DNA of 64,000 nucleotides from Rhipicephalus microplus (Eukaryota; Arthropoda; Arachnida; Ixodida; Ixodidae): positions 136,732,155-136,796,154 of the forward strand of contig NC_134710.1 of assembly GCF_043290135.1 (NCBI RefSeq). Reading direction: 5' to 3'. The notes under the pieces were generated by a model. The model was not told the origin of the DNA, did not search any database, and saw nothing but the letters and a program-made list of their open reading frames with translations. The translations under genes were made by a program, and so were the position numbers. Positions 14,967 through 29,680 of the stretch are shown here, in pieces (position 1 is the first letter of the stretch; each line of letters starts with the position of its first letter).

Positions 14967-16599
14967 AAGCAGGGAAGATCAATAATAACAAAAATAAAGG
15001 ATGACGAATGCTTGTATCCAGCAATCGTACCGTAGTCACCCGTATCTCCGTTTTTCCACAAAGCAGAAAATAAGAGGTTAACTGCAATGTTTACGTCAAC
15101 TACCCGTAAATGCAACGTACATGACGTGCACAAAGCGACTAACTTCAGAGAATGCTGTCAAAACTTTTACACCAATTAAGAAACTAAAGCAATGGTAGGA
15201 AACGTTGCATAAAGAAGGGTTGCGCGAGAAGAAAGAAAGGGAAGGGGGGATGAGTGAATGTAAGAAAGCATGTTGTTTATCGCCAAGTTGCTCGAACTGC
15301 TGTACAAGCCCACGCGTACGCCCACATGCAGTAGTTCCTCTACTCGTTTTCGCATTGCTCCCCCCCCCCCCCAAAAAAAAATAGTGTGTTGCGGTTCCAA
15401 TAAAAAATTTCGTGAAATATTTAAGAGCAGATAAATGGCAAACATTCAAGCCTCACGAGCCACCCTTAAAACGCACGACAACGTGAAGTGAACGCCGTTC
15501 GGTAGCGTCACTCAAGAAAAGCTGCACTGTGAGATTGCCAGTTCCTTAGCAGCGAAGGCGCAAAGCAATTCCAGCTTTGTTTGGATTGACAGTGGCGTGT
15601 AAAAGCGCCATCAAATGCCGATACATTGGGTTGTGTTTCCCACTTCTGGCGCACTCCTTACAGAATCGTGCTGGTGTCTGCCTGTTTCTTCTTGAATTAT
15701 ACGTGTTTTTATCTAACAGGGAATGTATCGAATTTTTAAATGACACGTCTGAAGCTTCCGTGTAAGCCAAAAGGCGGTACGCTGTCACGTCAAGCACGAA
15801 GAGAGAAGCCTCGTGAGGTCGCCACTATTGTCTATACTTGGCTCGTGCCGCGCAAGGGAATAAAATAAATGTGCCAGCAGATTATGCCCGCAAAATAACG
15901 AGAGGTAATACTAAGTCCCAAGCAAGTCCATGTCACGTAAATTGGCCTCAAACTGTCACCTTTTTACGCTAAGTTTCATAAAAAGTTATAGAAAAAAGCA
16001 TAAAAGGCACACACGTAAAAACTAGCAGATGCGCATTTCTTTAAACGCCGCGGTGGCACGTCGGGAGCTGCTCGTTACTCGAAATTTCAGACACAGAAGA
16101 TTAGCAAAAGCTAGGCAGCGCCCTTCCATAGAAGATTAAAAGGAACGAAAAAGGACAGAAAAACAGAAAGAGCAACGCACGGATGCGTAGCCATGCTTTA
16201 GTCCAGCTCGCGTCGAGTCAGCCTTATATGCCAAGGATTTTCGTTGGGGAGCGTCAACGTTTAGGCGAAGTGAGACTTGTTCAGAACTCAAGTTGGAAGT
16301 TTTGTCGGGGAAACGTGGCATTAAATAGAAATAGAAGAAAACAAATGTTATTCTGTATCTTTTCATTTTGATTTGAGGACTCCGTAATTTGTCCCCATCA
16401 GGGCACGTGCTTCTTTTTTGAAAACATGTGAACTTGCTCGGTTACACAGTTGTATGTATATACAAGTTGCACTGCAGCTCTCGCGGATGTATGCTTGCTT
16501 GCTGTGGTAAGGTGCACGCGTCAATGACACCTTTACAAGCTATTCGTGTGTGCTACCATGTCATCATTTCCTACCTGCGTAGCCACTTTTTTACGCGTG
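14967..16599. other. Unannotated intergenic DNA
   Basis: A poly-C/poly-A junction lies near 15361-15381. Open frames of 60-117 codons show no known domains. No RNA gene or transposon was recognised. Confidence 0.4.
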
Positions 16600-17500
16600 T
16601 ATGTGAAGAACTGGCACCTGAAAACGGGTCGGCATAAACGCGGCAACCTTGTTTCGAGCCACCGCAGGGTCGCTTTTCGGGGACGGCAAATCTTTCAGCG
16701 ATGCGAATCCCTGCTACGGAGAAAGTCGACAAACAGGGCTCTTTTTGGGACAGTAGCCGCCGCCATCGCGGACCCGGCAAGATAGAGTCGGGTCATCTAT
16801 CAGCGCCATGTAAAACAACACGACGACTGACACCGCGGCCTGTCGCATCGACCGCGCGAGTCGGACAGTGGAGCTTGATCGCCGTGTAAACACGCGACGC
16901 CCGGAGGTCGCAGCATTAGCGCGATCCCGACTACACTGTTTGCCTAGCGGCGGGAACAAATCTGTCTTGAGCTGGGCCCGGGGTGAAACGCGAAGCAGCT
17001 AGGTCAACACGCGGCGCGCCACAAATCTCCCCCCTTCGCGTACACGAGCGAGGCCTTACATTCTTTTTTTTTTTTTCGTGTCCTTCACTCGATATTAGAA
17101 GAAAGCGTCACCAACTGCTGTTGCCAGCGGATCTCCTAAATATCGGGCGAGCCCCCTGACTTCTTGCCGCAGAGCAGCCGTACGAGCCCAAAGTTTGCAG
17201 GCTGCCGCTTCTTGGGTATGCCCCGCTATGAAACAGATGCACCTCTGGGAGGTTGTGCCAACACTCATTTTCATACAAATAACCCATTCATCATGGCACG
17301 CGGGTCACACGTCCACCCCGGCGCGCCACACTTTCACCCCTCCCCGGGAGAGCGCGCGCTCCGGCGCGGAACGCCGGTTCTGGACCCGGGTGCCGCGGGA
17401 GAATACATTAGCCGCTCCTGCAGAGCAGCCGGGCAGCCACGGTGAGTAACGACGCCACCGCTGACTCTCATTGGCGACGACCCTCTCTGCCGGCTTCTCG
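16600..17500. other. GC/CpG-rich block, function unknown
   Basis: CpG-dense DNA with short overlapping frames on both strands and no recognisable domain. Like the other islands it is set in AT-rich flanks. A T-run near 17064 divides it. Confidence 0.4.
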
Positions 17501-18724
17501 TCGCCGGGAGAAGTTTTCTCTTACTTCTCCTTGCTTGGCCGGGAGGCTTGTAAAATGCTAAATGCGAACCGCACACTCACTCCATTGAGGCGGGTGCGGA
17601 ATATGGCTGCGTGATTTCTCTCGTTTGCGTCGATTGACCGTGCGGCCCGGGCGCGATCAATTACACAGGCGGCCGAGGAGGCAGTCGAGCGAATACACGG
17701 TGTCCGACCGTTGATGCTGCCGAATCGGATATATTTATTCCATGCACAGTCATTAGGCATGATAAATGCCACCTGCCACACACCGGTTAAGCGTCAAGCC
17801 TCCCGGCGTCAACTGTGGCGTGCCCTCTGCGGCGTCAATGAGGCTGCACATCCCCTCGTCGTTGGGACTCAGGTACAGGGCCTGATTTGTCGCCTCATAC
17901 TTGCGGGCTCACGTTGCCTTCTTTTGTTATTTTTTTGGGAGGGGGGAGGGGGGTCCTCCTGGCTCATTCTGCAGCCCCGTTAAAAAAAAAGGCTCTGTCC
18001 AGAGTTTTGTTCCGCCTGCCGCTCCATGACTGACACGTTGTCAGCGGAACGCACTTCATCGTGGCTTTAAAGGACGCTATAGTAAATTACGCTTCTTGAA
18101 TCACGTAAAAAAGAACCAACGTACCATAACATCGGGCTTGGTGAGCCACAAATAAGACGGAATTGAGAGGCGAGTTATGACGTCGCCTTATTTCATGCGC
18201 GAGCTTATCGCGAATGCCACCCCCTTTGATAGGGCGGGCTAGTGCGTATTCTATCTTTTAAATGTATTAATACTATTTGTATCCTATGCTATAGGGAACC
18301 CAAGCTCAACTTTGGCACGATGCTCGCGTGACCGAGCTACGCGTTGTTGAGGGTAGCCGCTGCAAGTGAAGACGGTCTGTCACCGGATCTGGCAGCGGTG
18401 GGGGCAAGGACCCGTGCGCGCATGCGATACTCATTCTGCCCGGAGCACTGCTAGTCAGCACAAGGTATACATTGTGACGCGCCTGAGATGCCATCCGAGA
18501 GTACTGAACACGCGCGGAAGAGGAGGCGGTGAAAGGCGAAAGGAGGCGCGCCGAGTGTATTCCCAGAAACATTAGAAGTGGCGCTGCTCGACGTTCCTTT
18601 CGAAGCATGTAAACGAGTGAGCGAATAAACTTAGCAACATTTGGGAGTTCTTACACAGCCACAATGGCCAAAATACAGCAATACACTTTAATGCCTATGA
18701 CGCCAGGTGACAGTACCCAATGTA
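17501..18724. other. Unannotated DNA, partly GC-rich
   Basis: Moderately GC-rich with scattered CpG, including a poly-G/GA run near 17938-17953. No gene or repeat recognised. Confidence 0.4.
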
Positions 18725-19010
18725 GATTCCGGTGTTTTATGTGCCAAAACACTATACATGATGATAATGAGACCCACCATCGAAGGAGGTATGTGTGTGT
18801 GTGGAGGGGGTGGGGTTATGGTTTAACTCTGAACACCTGACTTTCTTTCCGATCCATCGGAATCTTATGTGCATGAGCGCTGTATTTCACATGCATTGAA
18901 ATGTGGCCTCCGTGGTAGGCAATCGAACCAGTGCCTTCTTGCATGGCGTCGAAACACCACAGCCGCTATAAACTATACGCCGTGGTGGTTCACTATGGGG
19001 ATAGTGCTAC
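18725..19010 (-). mobile_element. Ruka-like tick SINE, heavily decayed
   Basis: Recognisable in order but strongly diverged: 'gtgccaaaacac', 'gataatgaga', 'catcgaagg', 'aacacctgac', 'atgtggcctccgtggtaggcaatcgaacc' (head/B-box region, read in pieces) and 'ccgtggtggt' at the 5' end of the element. A G/T-rich insertion or expansion lies near 18787-18815. Lowest identity of all copies here. Confidence 0.5.
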
Positions 19011-20165
19011 GGCACAAAATAAATTTTGAGGTACAGTTTACGCTTTCTCTTGCACTAATCAACACAAAATTTCAATTAGGGACAATATAATTTTTATAGA
19101 AGGTGGTACCGAGATTAGAAGTTGTTTTTTTTTTTTGTTATGTTGCGGAATGATAGGGTAAATGCGACTTTTTTGCTGCATGGTTCTTTAAGAACTATGG
19201 TGTTTACTGATTTTGGGCCGAGTTCACAAAACCTTAATTTGTAAGTGTCCTTGGTAAGCCAGTGTCCCTCATAATATATTTAGGATCGCATTTGGCTGGA
19301 GTGCCCTTTTATGACCAGTTCTTCCATGGAACTTTTTTTTTCGCGAGTGTGTGTTTGGGCCCATTAAGTTGCGCAGTGAATGGTCTCCGCCATTTATCTT
19401 AACATCATCGGTAATTTGTTATCCATGGAACGCCCAATATTTTCTGTAATATGCCATGTATTTTCGATCAAACTCAAGATACAGAATCAGATTATAGTGC
19501 ACATTTCTTTTTCGGAAAATCTTGATGTGATAACAATTGAGAGAGAGAGAGAGGAATGTAGGAAAGTTAAGGAGGTTATCTAGACTATGCGTCGAGTTTG
19601 CCATCCTACACATGGGGAGGAAGAGAGGAGTAAAAAAGAGAGAAATAACAATTGAAATTGGCATAAACTCCATGTCTCTAAATTAAATCTTAATTTCACA
19701 TGGCTTCATCTCTTTTTGTCTAGTTCAAAGCATTCTAATTGCAGTTACAAATACTTTTAGACGAGCTAAAAAGATCCGTTATAAATCTCATAAGATATTA
19801 CAATCCTAGGTGAGATTTGTACGCTAGATTAAACAAAGTTGGAACACTGATTTTAACACAGAGCAGTGCTATTTCATCCTGTGGTATTTCATCTTGTGGG
19901 AGTTTGCAAAATATGTAATATTTGGGAGATTGTGATTTGAATGGGTAAATCTGCATAGGTACATCCACATGAGTTTTTTGAAGTGTTCACCGATATGCGG
20001 CATGGAATATGTTTTTTTTTTCTACAGGAGAAATGTCGAAAGATTTTTGCCAGGTCACCGTAGATGGCGTGCAAATTTAAGTTTCTTTCTTCCAAGCGAG
20101 TAGCTTGAATTCATAATTTATTAGCTGTGGAATGTCACCAAAGAGCGACAACAGGCTTTTGCAGG
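19011..20165. other. Unannotated AT-rich DNA
   Basis: Short (GA)n near 19541. No gene, RNA or known repeat recognised. Confidence 0.45.
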
Positions 20166-20706
<541 letters not shown>

Positions 20707-21066
20707 GTGGTTACGATTTATAGTACTTGGTGTTTAGAAAAAGTTAAGAATTTAGAGCACGAGGTACTCTACTATGGTAGAGCACAAAGCCGTCCCGGAG
20801 ACCTCGCACTCGATGAGGCCGTGGCAATTACAGACTAGTTCTTAAAGATAACCGACCCCCAACGTTCTTTTTTTCTAAGAACGGATGCAGTTCTTCAAAT
20901 GAGCTGGCGTAAAGCCTCTGTAGTTGCCCTAGCGAAAACGAAACTTGATTACCGATACTTATTTATTATGAGAAGTTTACGGCAAAACACATTAAGACAA
21001 AAATGATTTCGGGTGTAGCATGTGCTTTCTAGCTAAAATAAATATTAGGGCTACAAAACTTTTAAA

Positions 21067-21590
21067 GCTACACAATATTATATATTCATCATATACAAAT
21101 ACCGCAAATAAACGGACATTCTAAGGACAAAAATCACAGCATATCTACGGAGTGAATGATGATGAGTGGGGCGAAGCGTCCATCAGCCCGTCCGTGCTTT
21201 CGTCCGTCCGTCCGTTCTCGCTTCCGTCCGTGCGCACGACCATCCGTGCGTCGTCCTTCCGTCTGTCCATGCATCCATCCGTCAGTCCATCTAACCGTCT
21301 GTCCATCGGTTCGTGCGTCCATCCGTCCATATGTCCACGCGTTCATCTGCTAGTCTATCTGTCCGTCCGTCCATGCGTCCATCTAGTGAGCACTCCAAGT
21401 ACCACCATCTCGCATCTTCTGTGGCACATACCCGCTTTAGAGCGCGTATTTACCGTCGGTGGCTACCTGCTACTACTACATACATCGTGGACGCAGGACC
21501 CACGCCTTAAGGATCTTCACCCTTAAAACGAGAGGTGGCTACAGGAGACGTTCTACCCACGCCTTAAGGAGCTTCGCCTCTAAAATTAGT
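21067..21590 (+). repeat. Dispersed repeat family, copy 2
   Basis: Starts with a partial tail block ('catcatatacaaatacc ... acggacattctaaggac') followed by the family's left edge ('gagtgaatgatgatgagtggggcgaagc' in parts, about 21150), an irregular CCGT/CCAT/CTGT tetramer stretch, the 'tagtgagcactccaagtacc' block and the right edge 'cttaaggagcttcgcc' near 21570. The partial tail before it suggests a third, truncated or overlapping copy. The tetramer core is degenerate here, unlike the pure array in copy 1. Confidence 0.75.
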
Positions 21591-22706
21591 TTTAGAGGCA
21601 TCATTCACGGGGAGAAATGTTGTTTGCACTTGTCGTTACCGATAACTTCAACAGTCATTTCATAAAAATAAGTGTGGCATAAAGAACGCTTCAATATTTA
21701 TGTTGAAATTGTTGGCAACGCAGTGTGTTGTCTCTCTGTAGGACCTGAAGCATTTCATGATGTTTTGTTCATTCTTCCTTATTCGTGAAACTATAATTAG
21801 GAAGAATTTGTAGAACTACTTTCTCAGTTTCTCAGTTTCCACCTTACGAAGGCCGGTGAGGGGGAGTTCTATGAGAGTACACATTCATTTATCCGTGGTA
21901 CATACACTCACAACACTTCATGCTACATTTGCACAACACTTCATGCCACGGCGCAGCTGCTATTGGCATGTTGAGATTCACCAATAGTGAGTGGCACAAG
22001 CGTGTAATATTGGCCACACCTCACTGAAAGAGTCACGTAGACTCCGCACCACACAGCTGCAAACTCATATTGCAACATTCAAACGTCAGCAAGTAAACGC
22101 GTAACTGTACGTCCACGGCAGTCATCATACTGTATTATGCCCCTCCTATAATATGCTTCTTTTTATGCAATGCCCAACCAACTCATCCAGCCATTGACAG
22201 CCCACATCCCCCCCCCCCCCCCCACTGGCTTCGTGGCCCATACTATACATACCTCAGCAAGAGCCGACAAATTATTTGACACAGTCGCACACATTAGCAA
22301 AGTTTTACGTGACACAAAGGAATGTAATTATCATTCGTTCATCGAGTCACCGTAAACACATAATACCAGGGAAAAACTTCTAGGAAGAAATTCTGACAAT
22401 GCTATAGTTAAGGTTGTTCCATCGCACAGAGCACCACTCCACACCCTTTTAGGTGTTAAGCTGCTGAGCGTGAGAGTATCGCACACTTATTCCTCCTTCC
22501 CTGCTCTCACATGGCTTTATTTTGCGCCATGGAGTGCTGACGCCCTTTTATTCCTTTGTATGATTTAGAAACTGAGTGATTTCCACGTTCGCCTACCGTA
22601 ATTCTACGTGCGCTTCTTCCATGTGCACCAATACCACTCAACTAAGCCTCCAAAATAAGAACATACATACAGACAAGTTGCGTTTGTCTCTACCCTCAAT
22701 GAAACA
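21591..22706. other. Unannotated intergenic DNA
   Basis: A poly-C run lies at about 22209-22222. No gene or transposon recognised. Confidence 0.4.
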
Positions 22707-22745
22707 ATTCAGGGAGTCGGGTTCACAGGCGGGCTAGTTGGTACA

Positions 22746-22914
22746 AATTCATAATGGAATAATTGGAAGCGCAAACCAACGGGACACAAGAGAAGAGACA
22801 AACAAGCGCAGACTGAAACTCAGTTTATTCAGAGAAGAAGTTATATACCAGAAAGATGGGAAAGGGAAACAACTAGGGAGAAGGTTCCACCTTGATCAGG
22901 CGTCGTCCAGAAAC
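22746..22914. repeat. Left inverted arm of the Penelope-like insertion
   Basis: Pairs with 23037-23204. The differences noticed are one extra base ('actagggag' versus 'actgggag') and one substitution near the inner end ('gcgtcg' versus 'tgtcg'). Confidence 0.92.
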
Positions 22915-23055
22915 AATATTCTGTACAGCCATCATGACACGAAAACTAGAGAGATTGCGGAAGCCTTTTTTATTAAAAAGAATATTGATAGTTGTGTTAG
23001 TTCACCGTCTATATCACTGTTAGAGTGTGAAATATCGTTTCTGGACGACACCTGA
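22915..23055 (+). pseudogene. C-terminal end of Penelope-like ORF (GIY-YIG endonuclease tail)
   Basis: The plus-strand frame ends ...TKTREIAEAFFIKKN, then SCVSSPSISL and FLDDT-stop at 23053-23055. The R-E-I-x-E-A-[YF]-F-I block followed by a C-V-S-x-P-S-[IL]-x-L segment matches the last part of Penelope-like polyproteins as I know them. The RT and most of the GIY-YIG domain are absent, so this is a severely 5'-truncated dead copy. The stop codon lies inside the right inverted arm. Confidence 0.75.
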
Positions 23056-23204
23056 TCAAGGTGGAACCTTCTCCCAGTTGTTTCCCTTTCCCATCTTTCT
23101 GGTATATAACTTCTTCTCTGAATAAACTGAGTTTCAGTCTGCGCTTGTTTGTCTCTTCTCTTGTGTCCCGTTGGTTTGCGCTTCCAATTATTCCATTATG
23201 AATT
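23037..23204. repeat. Right inverted arm of the Penelope-like insertion
   Basis: Reverse complement of 22746-22914. In the plus orientation this is the element's own end: last codons, stop, TATA-like word 'ggtatataac', 'gaataaac' and the 3' terminus, abutting the target duplication. Confidence 0.92.
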
Positions 23205-23554
23205 CAGGGAGTGCCTCAGTGAACAATTTGTTTTACGCGATGCGAGTGGATGAATGAATGAAAACACGTCTAATCCACATTGTAATGCACAGAAGGCGAT
23301 TCTGTGGATGCGAGTGTGACACCCTACACACGATCCTGTTCGTTTTATAGCCCAGTATGCTTGCACACCCAGCGCCGTATAACCGAAGACGGTGCCTCAA
23401 GAAATATGACTGCTGCTGAACAGTATATATATACAGAAATAGTACAGTTATTCGGCAACGACGGCACCCCCGTCCACGAGGAAAGCCAGAATCCCTCTGT
23501 AGTCTTTTTTATGGATCCAAAGATATGGATAGACCGTTTTGAGTTATTTATAAA

Positions 23555-25803
<2,249 letters not shown>

Positions 25804-26247
25804 GGTGACAACCACACCTGCTGCATACTGACGCGTCTTTGATATAAACGACGGCGTGAGAGTAATAAGGCAAAAATATTGCGGGAGCAAAAGTGGGAGA
25901 TCAAGATAGGAAGAAATGAAGAGGAAAGAAATAAACAAAGGAGCAGGAAACAGACAAAAGTAGTGTACGAACGCACAAATGTACACAAAAAGTGTACCAT
26001 GCGATACCTAGCTAGTAATTGCTAACTATCCTTATGGAATGCTATAGCAGTATGGCGTGAGCCTGAAAGCATTGCGAAGCACACCAAGTCGAAAACACGC
26101 AATATTCGAGTGTTGTGCACCTCAGCCCCATCAGACCATAATCCTTCAGTAGGGTTCGCGCCAAACACCAATCCAACCTTCGGCTTATGTAAAAGAGCTC
26201 TTCCACGAAGAGGCAATTAAGCCACGAGCACGGAAATAGAACGATAC
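25804..26247. other. Unannotated DNA with a purine-rich patch
   Basis: The stretch 25880-25960 is A/G-rich and resembles the purine tracts at 5.9 and 61.7 kb in composition. Nothing else recognised. Confidence 0.4.
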
Positions 26248-26325
26248 AATTTCCGGAGCCCCGCCACTACGGCGTCTCTCATAATCATATGGTGGTTTTG
26301 GGACGATAAATCCCACATTTGTATC
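26248..26325 (+). mobile_element. Ruka-like tick SINE, 3' fragment
   Basis: Contains 'ttccggagcc', 'ctacggcgtctctcataatc' and 'ggttttgggacgat', ending 'aaatccc'. Head and middle are absent. Confidence 0.85.
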
Positions 26326-26619
26326 CGTCTGACACATACGCCTCCAAAATATTAGCCAAAATGTGTGATGTTTTCATTTCTACTATTTCTACTCATTGTA
26401 TTCTACTCTTTGTATGAATATTTGAGCAAGGAATACTTACTTTACAAAAGATATATTTTTGAGGAAAAATATTTCCAGACCCCTCAAGCGGCTAAACTTA
26501 GCGAGACGAAATCACGAATTTCACAAAATTGTTATTTTTGTCCACATTGAGACGCAATTTGCACCATGTGGTGGTCCAAGTAAAGATCACCTTTATACCT
26601 AAATCAAAAGCAAATGAAC

Positions 26620-27277
26620 AGTGATCTTTATATGACAAGTTTTATCGTTACAAGTTTTGTATAAGGAAGAAAATTAATTTTGAAGTTTCTCATTGACGAC
26701 TATTTTCCCAGTTGGTCATACGACAGCTTCCGCTTTGAAGTGCCCCGTTGCTGTCAATGTCAAAGGAAATGACAATTTTTTTTAAATCCGTGATTTGTTC
26801 TTGTAAATATAGGTCACTTGAGCGGTCTAAAAATAGTTTTCCCGCAAAATTTACATTTTGTAGAGCAAGTAATCACTACTCAGATATTCATACAAAGTGA
26901 AGTTTTGCCATTGTAAAAATGCTAACATAACACGTTTTGGCTAAATTTTCAGAGAAGTATGGGGCAAGACAACTGCGCTAATATTACTGAACTTCAAACA
27001 CTTTTCACATACTTGATATGTAGACCAAATTTGGAACAGAAAGGAGGAGCAGTACTCTTAAAATACGTTTTTTAAGCAACCCTCAGACGACATGCTGGGA
27101 AGTTCAGAAGGCACCCACGTCTATTGTGGGCCCAATAAAGTTATTTCACTCATTCACACATTCTCTCAGAAAAATTCTAGCAGTTCACTGTTATAAATGC
27201 CGTAAATAAGCACGATTATTTTCGAACGCACTTAAGATGGTCGCCAGAATGACTGGGACGTTTGGCGTGGAATGACC
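26620..27277 (+). repeat. AT-rich dispersed repeat, copy 1
   Basis: Shares ordered blocks with 52686-53161 in the same orientation: 'tttatatgacaag', 'attaattttgaagtt', 'actcttaaaata', 'cagacgac', and the end block 'gggacgtttggcgtggaatgacc'. About 27120-27165 ('gggcccaataaagttatttc') looks like an inserted LINE poly(A)-signal tail absent from the other copy. No coding capacity, family unknown to me. Confidence 0.6.
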
Positions 27278-27594
27278 AAGAAGGGTTACTTAGACTACTA
27301 GAAATGACGCGGAAACAGGTTGTAACATTTTTTTTTTTTGAGCATGTGTGCCTATGACGACAATCGAAAGAGATGTCCACCTGTTAGGTTCCGAAGTAAC
27401 TCTCTCTCTGAATTGACTGCGACGGCAGCAAACAGTGTCATCATTTTCACCACACGAGAGCGGGTTGAACCAGCCAATTAATGAATGCTTGGCTACCCGA
27501 TGCAAACGCTTGTTGCGATTTAACGCTCTCTGTTCTGCCTGTGGCCTGGGGGAAGGGGGGGGGAGGGCTACTGGTGTGTTTCTGAGAGTAATGG
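27278..27594. other. Unannotated intergenic DNA
   Basis: T-run near 27329 and G-run near 27556. Nothing recognised. Confidence 0.4.
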
Positions 27595-27644
27595 AACAGA
27601 TTGAGTGAGAAAGACTTTATTTGGTGATCTGAGAGACGACAATC

Positions 27645-28154
27645 CTAGGCCCGTGATGGGAGGGTCATCGTGACGTGACCACACATCACCTCGGCCTGAC
27701 GTCCTCTACTCGGCGAGCAGTCCTCGCTACTCTCGCCTTCTGGCACCCGCGCCTGCCCCTGTGCTGGCATGGTAGCGAGCACTTGGCGCTTTCGCTCCGG
27801 CGCTGCTTTTCGAGGGCAGCCGAGATCCACTAGACGGCCCGTGTCTGCTCTTCTCGCTGGTCGCTTCCCGCGGCGGCCGTAAGCCACGGCGGGATCGTCG
27901 TCACTGTTCTTGCCTCCCTCGAATTCTGTTCCCAATCCCACAAGATGTGGGCCGCAGTAGCTCTTTCAGTTCCACATGTGACACAAGTCACTTGCGTATA
28001 CGTTAGAACAAACGTGCTTCATGAGCACCGGCGGGGGTAGCGACCCCGTCTGCAGTTGTCGGAACGCTACCACCCCACTTCGGGTCAGGCCCGGGTGAGG
28101 CATGATCCTGCGCCCTAGTCTGTACCGCTTCAATACTTCACTGTATTCTGTCAT
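27645..28154 (-). pseudogene. LINE-A C-terminal region with Cys/His motif
   Basis: The frame from 28154 contains 'YSEVLKRYRLGRR' and 'FRQLQTGSLPPP', a conserved segment following RNase H in tick LINEs as I know them, then shifts frame near 27980. In the new frame TCVTCGTERATAAHILWDW is readable (two 'CxxC/H' positions). The rest to 27645 is Arg/Ala-rich and ends before the 3' tail. It is a nucleic-acid-binding tail in the family; here it is broken by the frameshift. Confidence 0.8.
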
Positions 28155-29196
28155 CCTGTCTTTGGCTTCGCACCGCTACTCCTCCATCGAGTCGGCCGGT
28201 CGGGCGGCGCGGTATGTGACGCCTTGCGCCGCCTCGTTGGCCGTCTCGTTGTGGATCGCGCTGCCGCGAGCCGACACCTCCTCACCCATGTTGGCGGGGA
28301 ACCACTTTATTGTCACCGTTCCGTCAGCTAGGTTAACCGCGTGCAGCACCCACACTGCTGCCACATGCACATACTCTGCCTCTGGCGTAGTTCCGCACCG
28401 CGGTCCTGGAATCACTCAGTCCGGTCGTGCATCCGGGGTCGGCGAGAGCCAGGGCGATGGCTACCTCATCGGCCCGATACGCCGCTCGTGCCCGCACGCT
28501 CGCCGCCGCCTTTGTATCGCCGGTGACCGCGCTGACCACCGCCGCGGTGAAAGCTCCCCTCCTGTCCTTATACTCTGCCGCGTCCACGTATACGGCACCG
28601 TTTTCTCTTGCGTGCAGGTCAATCAAGGCCCTGGCCCTTTCTGTCCTCCGCTCCACAGGATTGACGTTCTTGGGTATCGTGCGCACTTGCACGTGTCTCC
28701 GCACACACTCTGGCACTTTCGCTTCTTCCGCAGTCTCCTCGTCCGCTCTCCTCGGCTTCGTTCTTAGGTTGCGAAGCACCTGCCGACCGGTTCTAGTGCC
28801 CGAGAACCATTCCAGCTGGGTGGTCCTTTGCACTCCTGCAATTTCCTCGAGGGTGTTGTTCATCCCCAGCGACAGGAGCTTCTCCGTGCTTGTACAGTCA
28901 AAAAGCCCGAGTGCTGTCTTGTAGGCCCTTCGTATGAGCGCGTTGATCTTGTTGCGCTCGTGTACCTTCCAATTGTGGAAGGCTGCCACAAAGACAATAT
29001 GGCTCACAGCAAAGGACTGGACCAGCCACGTGAGGCTTGCCTCTTTTATGCCTCCGGCCCTTCTGCTCGATACCTTCTTCATGAGGCGTATGGCCGTGTT
29101 AACTTTGGCCGTTAAGTGGTTGATGGTCCCGCCATTGGATCTGCTTCGCTCTAGGAGCATGCCAAGCACCCGGATCTTTTGGACGTGCGGGATCAC
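28155..29196 (-). pseudogene. LINE-A thumb/connector and RNase H
   Basis: The frame 29196-28333 starts in the connector ('KIRVLGMLLE', 'NTAIRLMKKVSSR') and runs into RNase H. Visible acidic residues are Asp in YVDAAEY, Glu in ADEVAIALAL and Asp in LSDSRTAVRN. It then shifts frame, and the last motif is readable at 28415-28176 as KWFPANMG followed by HNETANEAA. The His normally in 'FPAHxG' is Asn here. The three acidic positions are kept, but the frameshift would separate them from the last motif. Confidence 0.85.
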
Positions 29197-29680
29197 CTGG
29201 CCGCCACTCGTTCGTATCGTGATTTCCTCGCGGTCCCTTCTTCCTTCTTGGGTCGTGCTCCTTCTTTCTCACTCTCTTCGGTGGCACCACGAGCAGCTCT
29301 GGCTTGCTCGGTGAATACACCAGCCCCGAGCCGTCCAGTTGCTCCTCGATGGCGTCCACCACCGCCTGCAGTGTGTCATCAATGTGGGCGTAGCTGCCTC
29401 CCTTGATCCAGAGCGTGATATTGTCAGCGTATACGGTGTGCCGGACCCCACTGACGCGCGAAAGCCGTTCGACCACTCCGATCATCACTGGGTTGAACAG
29501 CAGTGGCGAGATGACCGACCCTTGGGGGGTCACCGCGTGGCCCAGCTTCTTTTCCGGTAGCTGAAGGTCGCCTGCGTGTATTTCGACCGTGCGACCCGAC
29601 AAGAAATCCCTGATATATCTGTATGACAACTCGCCAACGTTCAGCCTCGACACCTGTGCTAAAATCGCTGAGTGCGTCAC
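29099..29680 (-). pseudogene. LINE-A reverse transcriptase, fingers/palm C-terminal half
   Basis: Readable blocks: VTHSAILAQVSRLNV, YIRDFLSGRTVEIHAGD, VTPQGSVISPLLFN (motif B, usually GVPQGSVLSP) and the catalytic motif C as YADN at 29420-29431 instead of YADD. The second Asp has become Asn through a change that removes a CpG (gac-gat to gac-aat). The frame relation to the upstream half requires one base missing in the T run near 29690. The enzyme would be inactive. Confidence 0.88.

Larger units (their letters stand above)
22718..23200 (+). mobile_element. Penelope-like element fragment with inverted arms and target duplication
   Basis: A 12-bp direct repeat 'aattcagggagt' flanks the insertion (22706-22717 and 23201-23212). 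The insertion consists of a left arm, a central 122-bp stretch coding for the end of a Penelope-type GIY-YIG endonuclease, and a right arm that is the reverse complement of the left (about 169 bp, two differences seen). The left side carries an extra ~28 bp ('cgggttcacaggcgggc...') not matched on the right. Penelope-like elements are known for 5'-truncated copies preceded by an inverted partial copy and for short terminal extensions, which fits. Read on the minus strand, the left arm contains a TATA-like word followed by 'gaataaactg'. Confidence 0.8.

Noticed and set aside
22738..23055. A 105-codon frame as a complete small gene
   Set aside because: The first ~55 codons are the inverted arm and only the last ~45 are Penelope sequence. 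It is not a real start.
28102..28767. A 221-codon plus-strand frame in GC-rich DNA
   Set aside because: Antisense shadow of LINE-A RNase H, whose motifs are on the minus strand.
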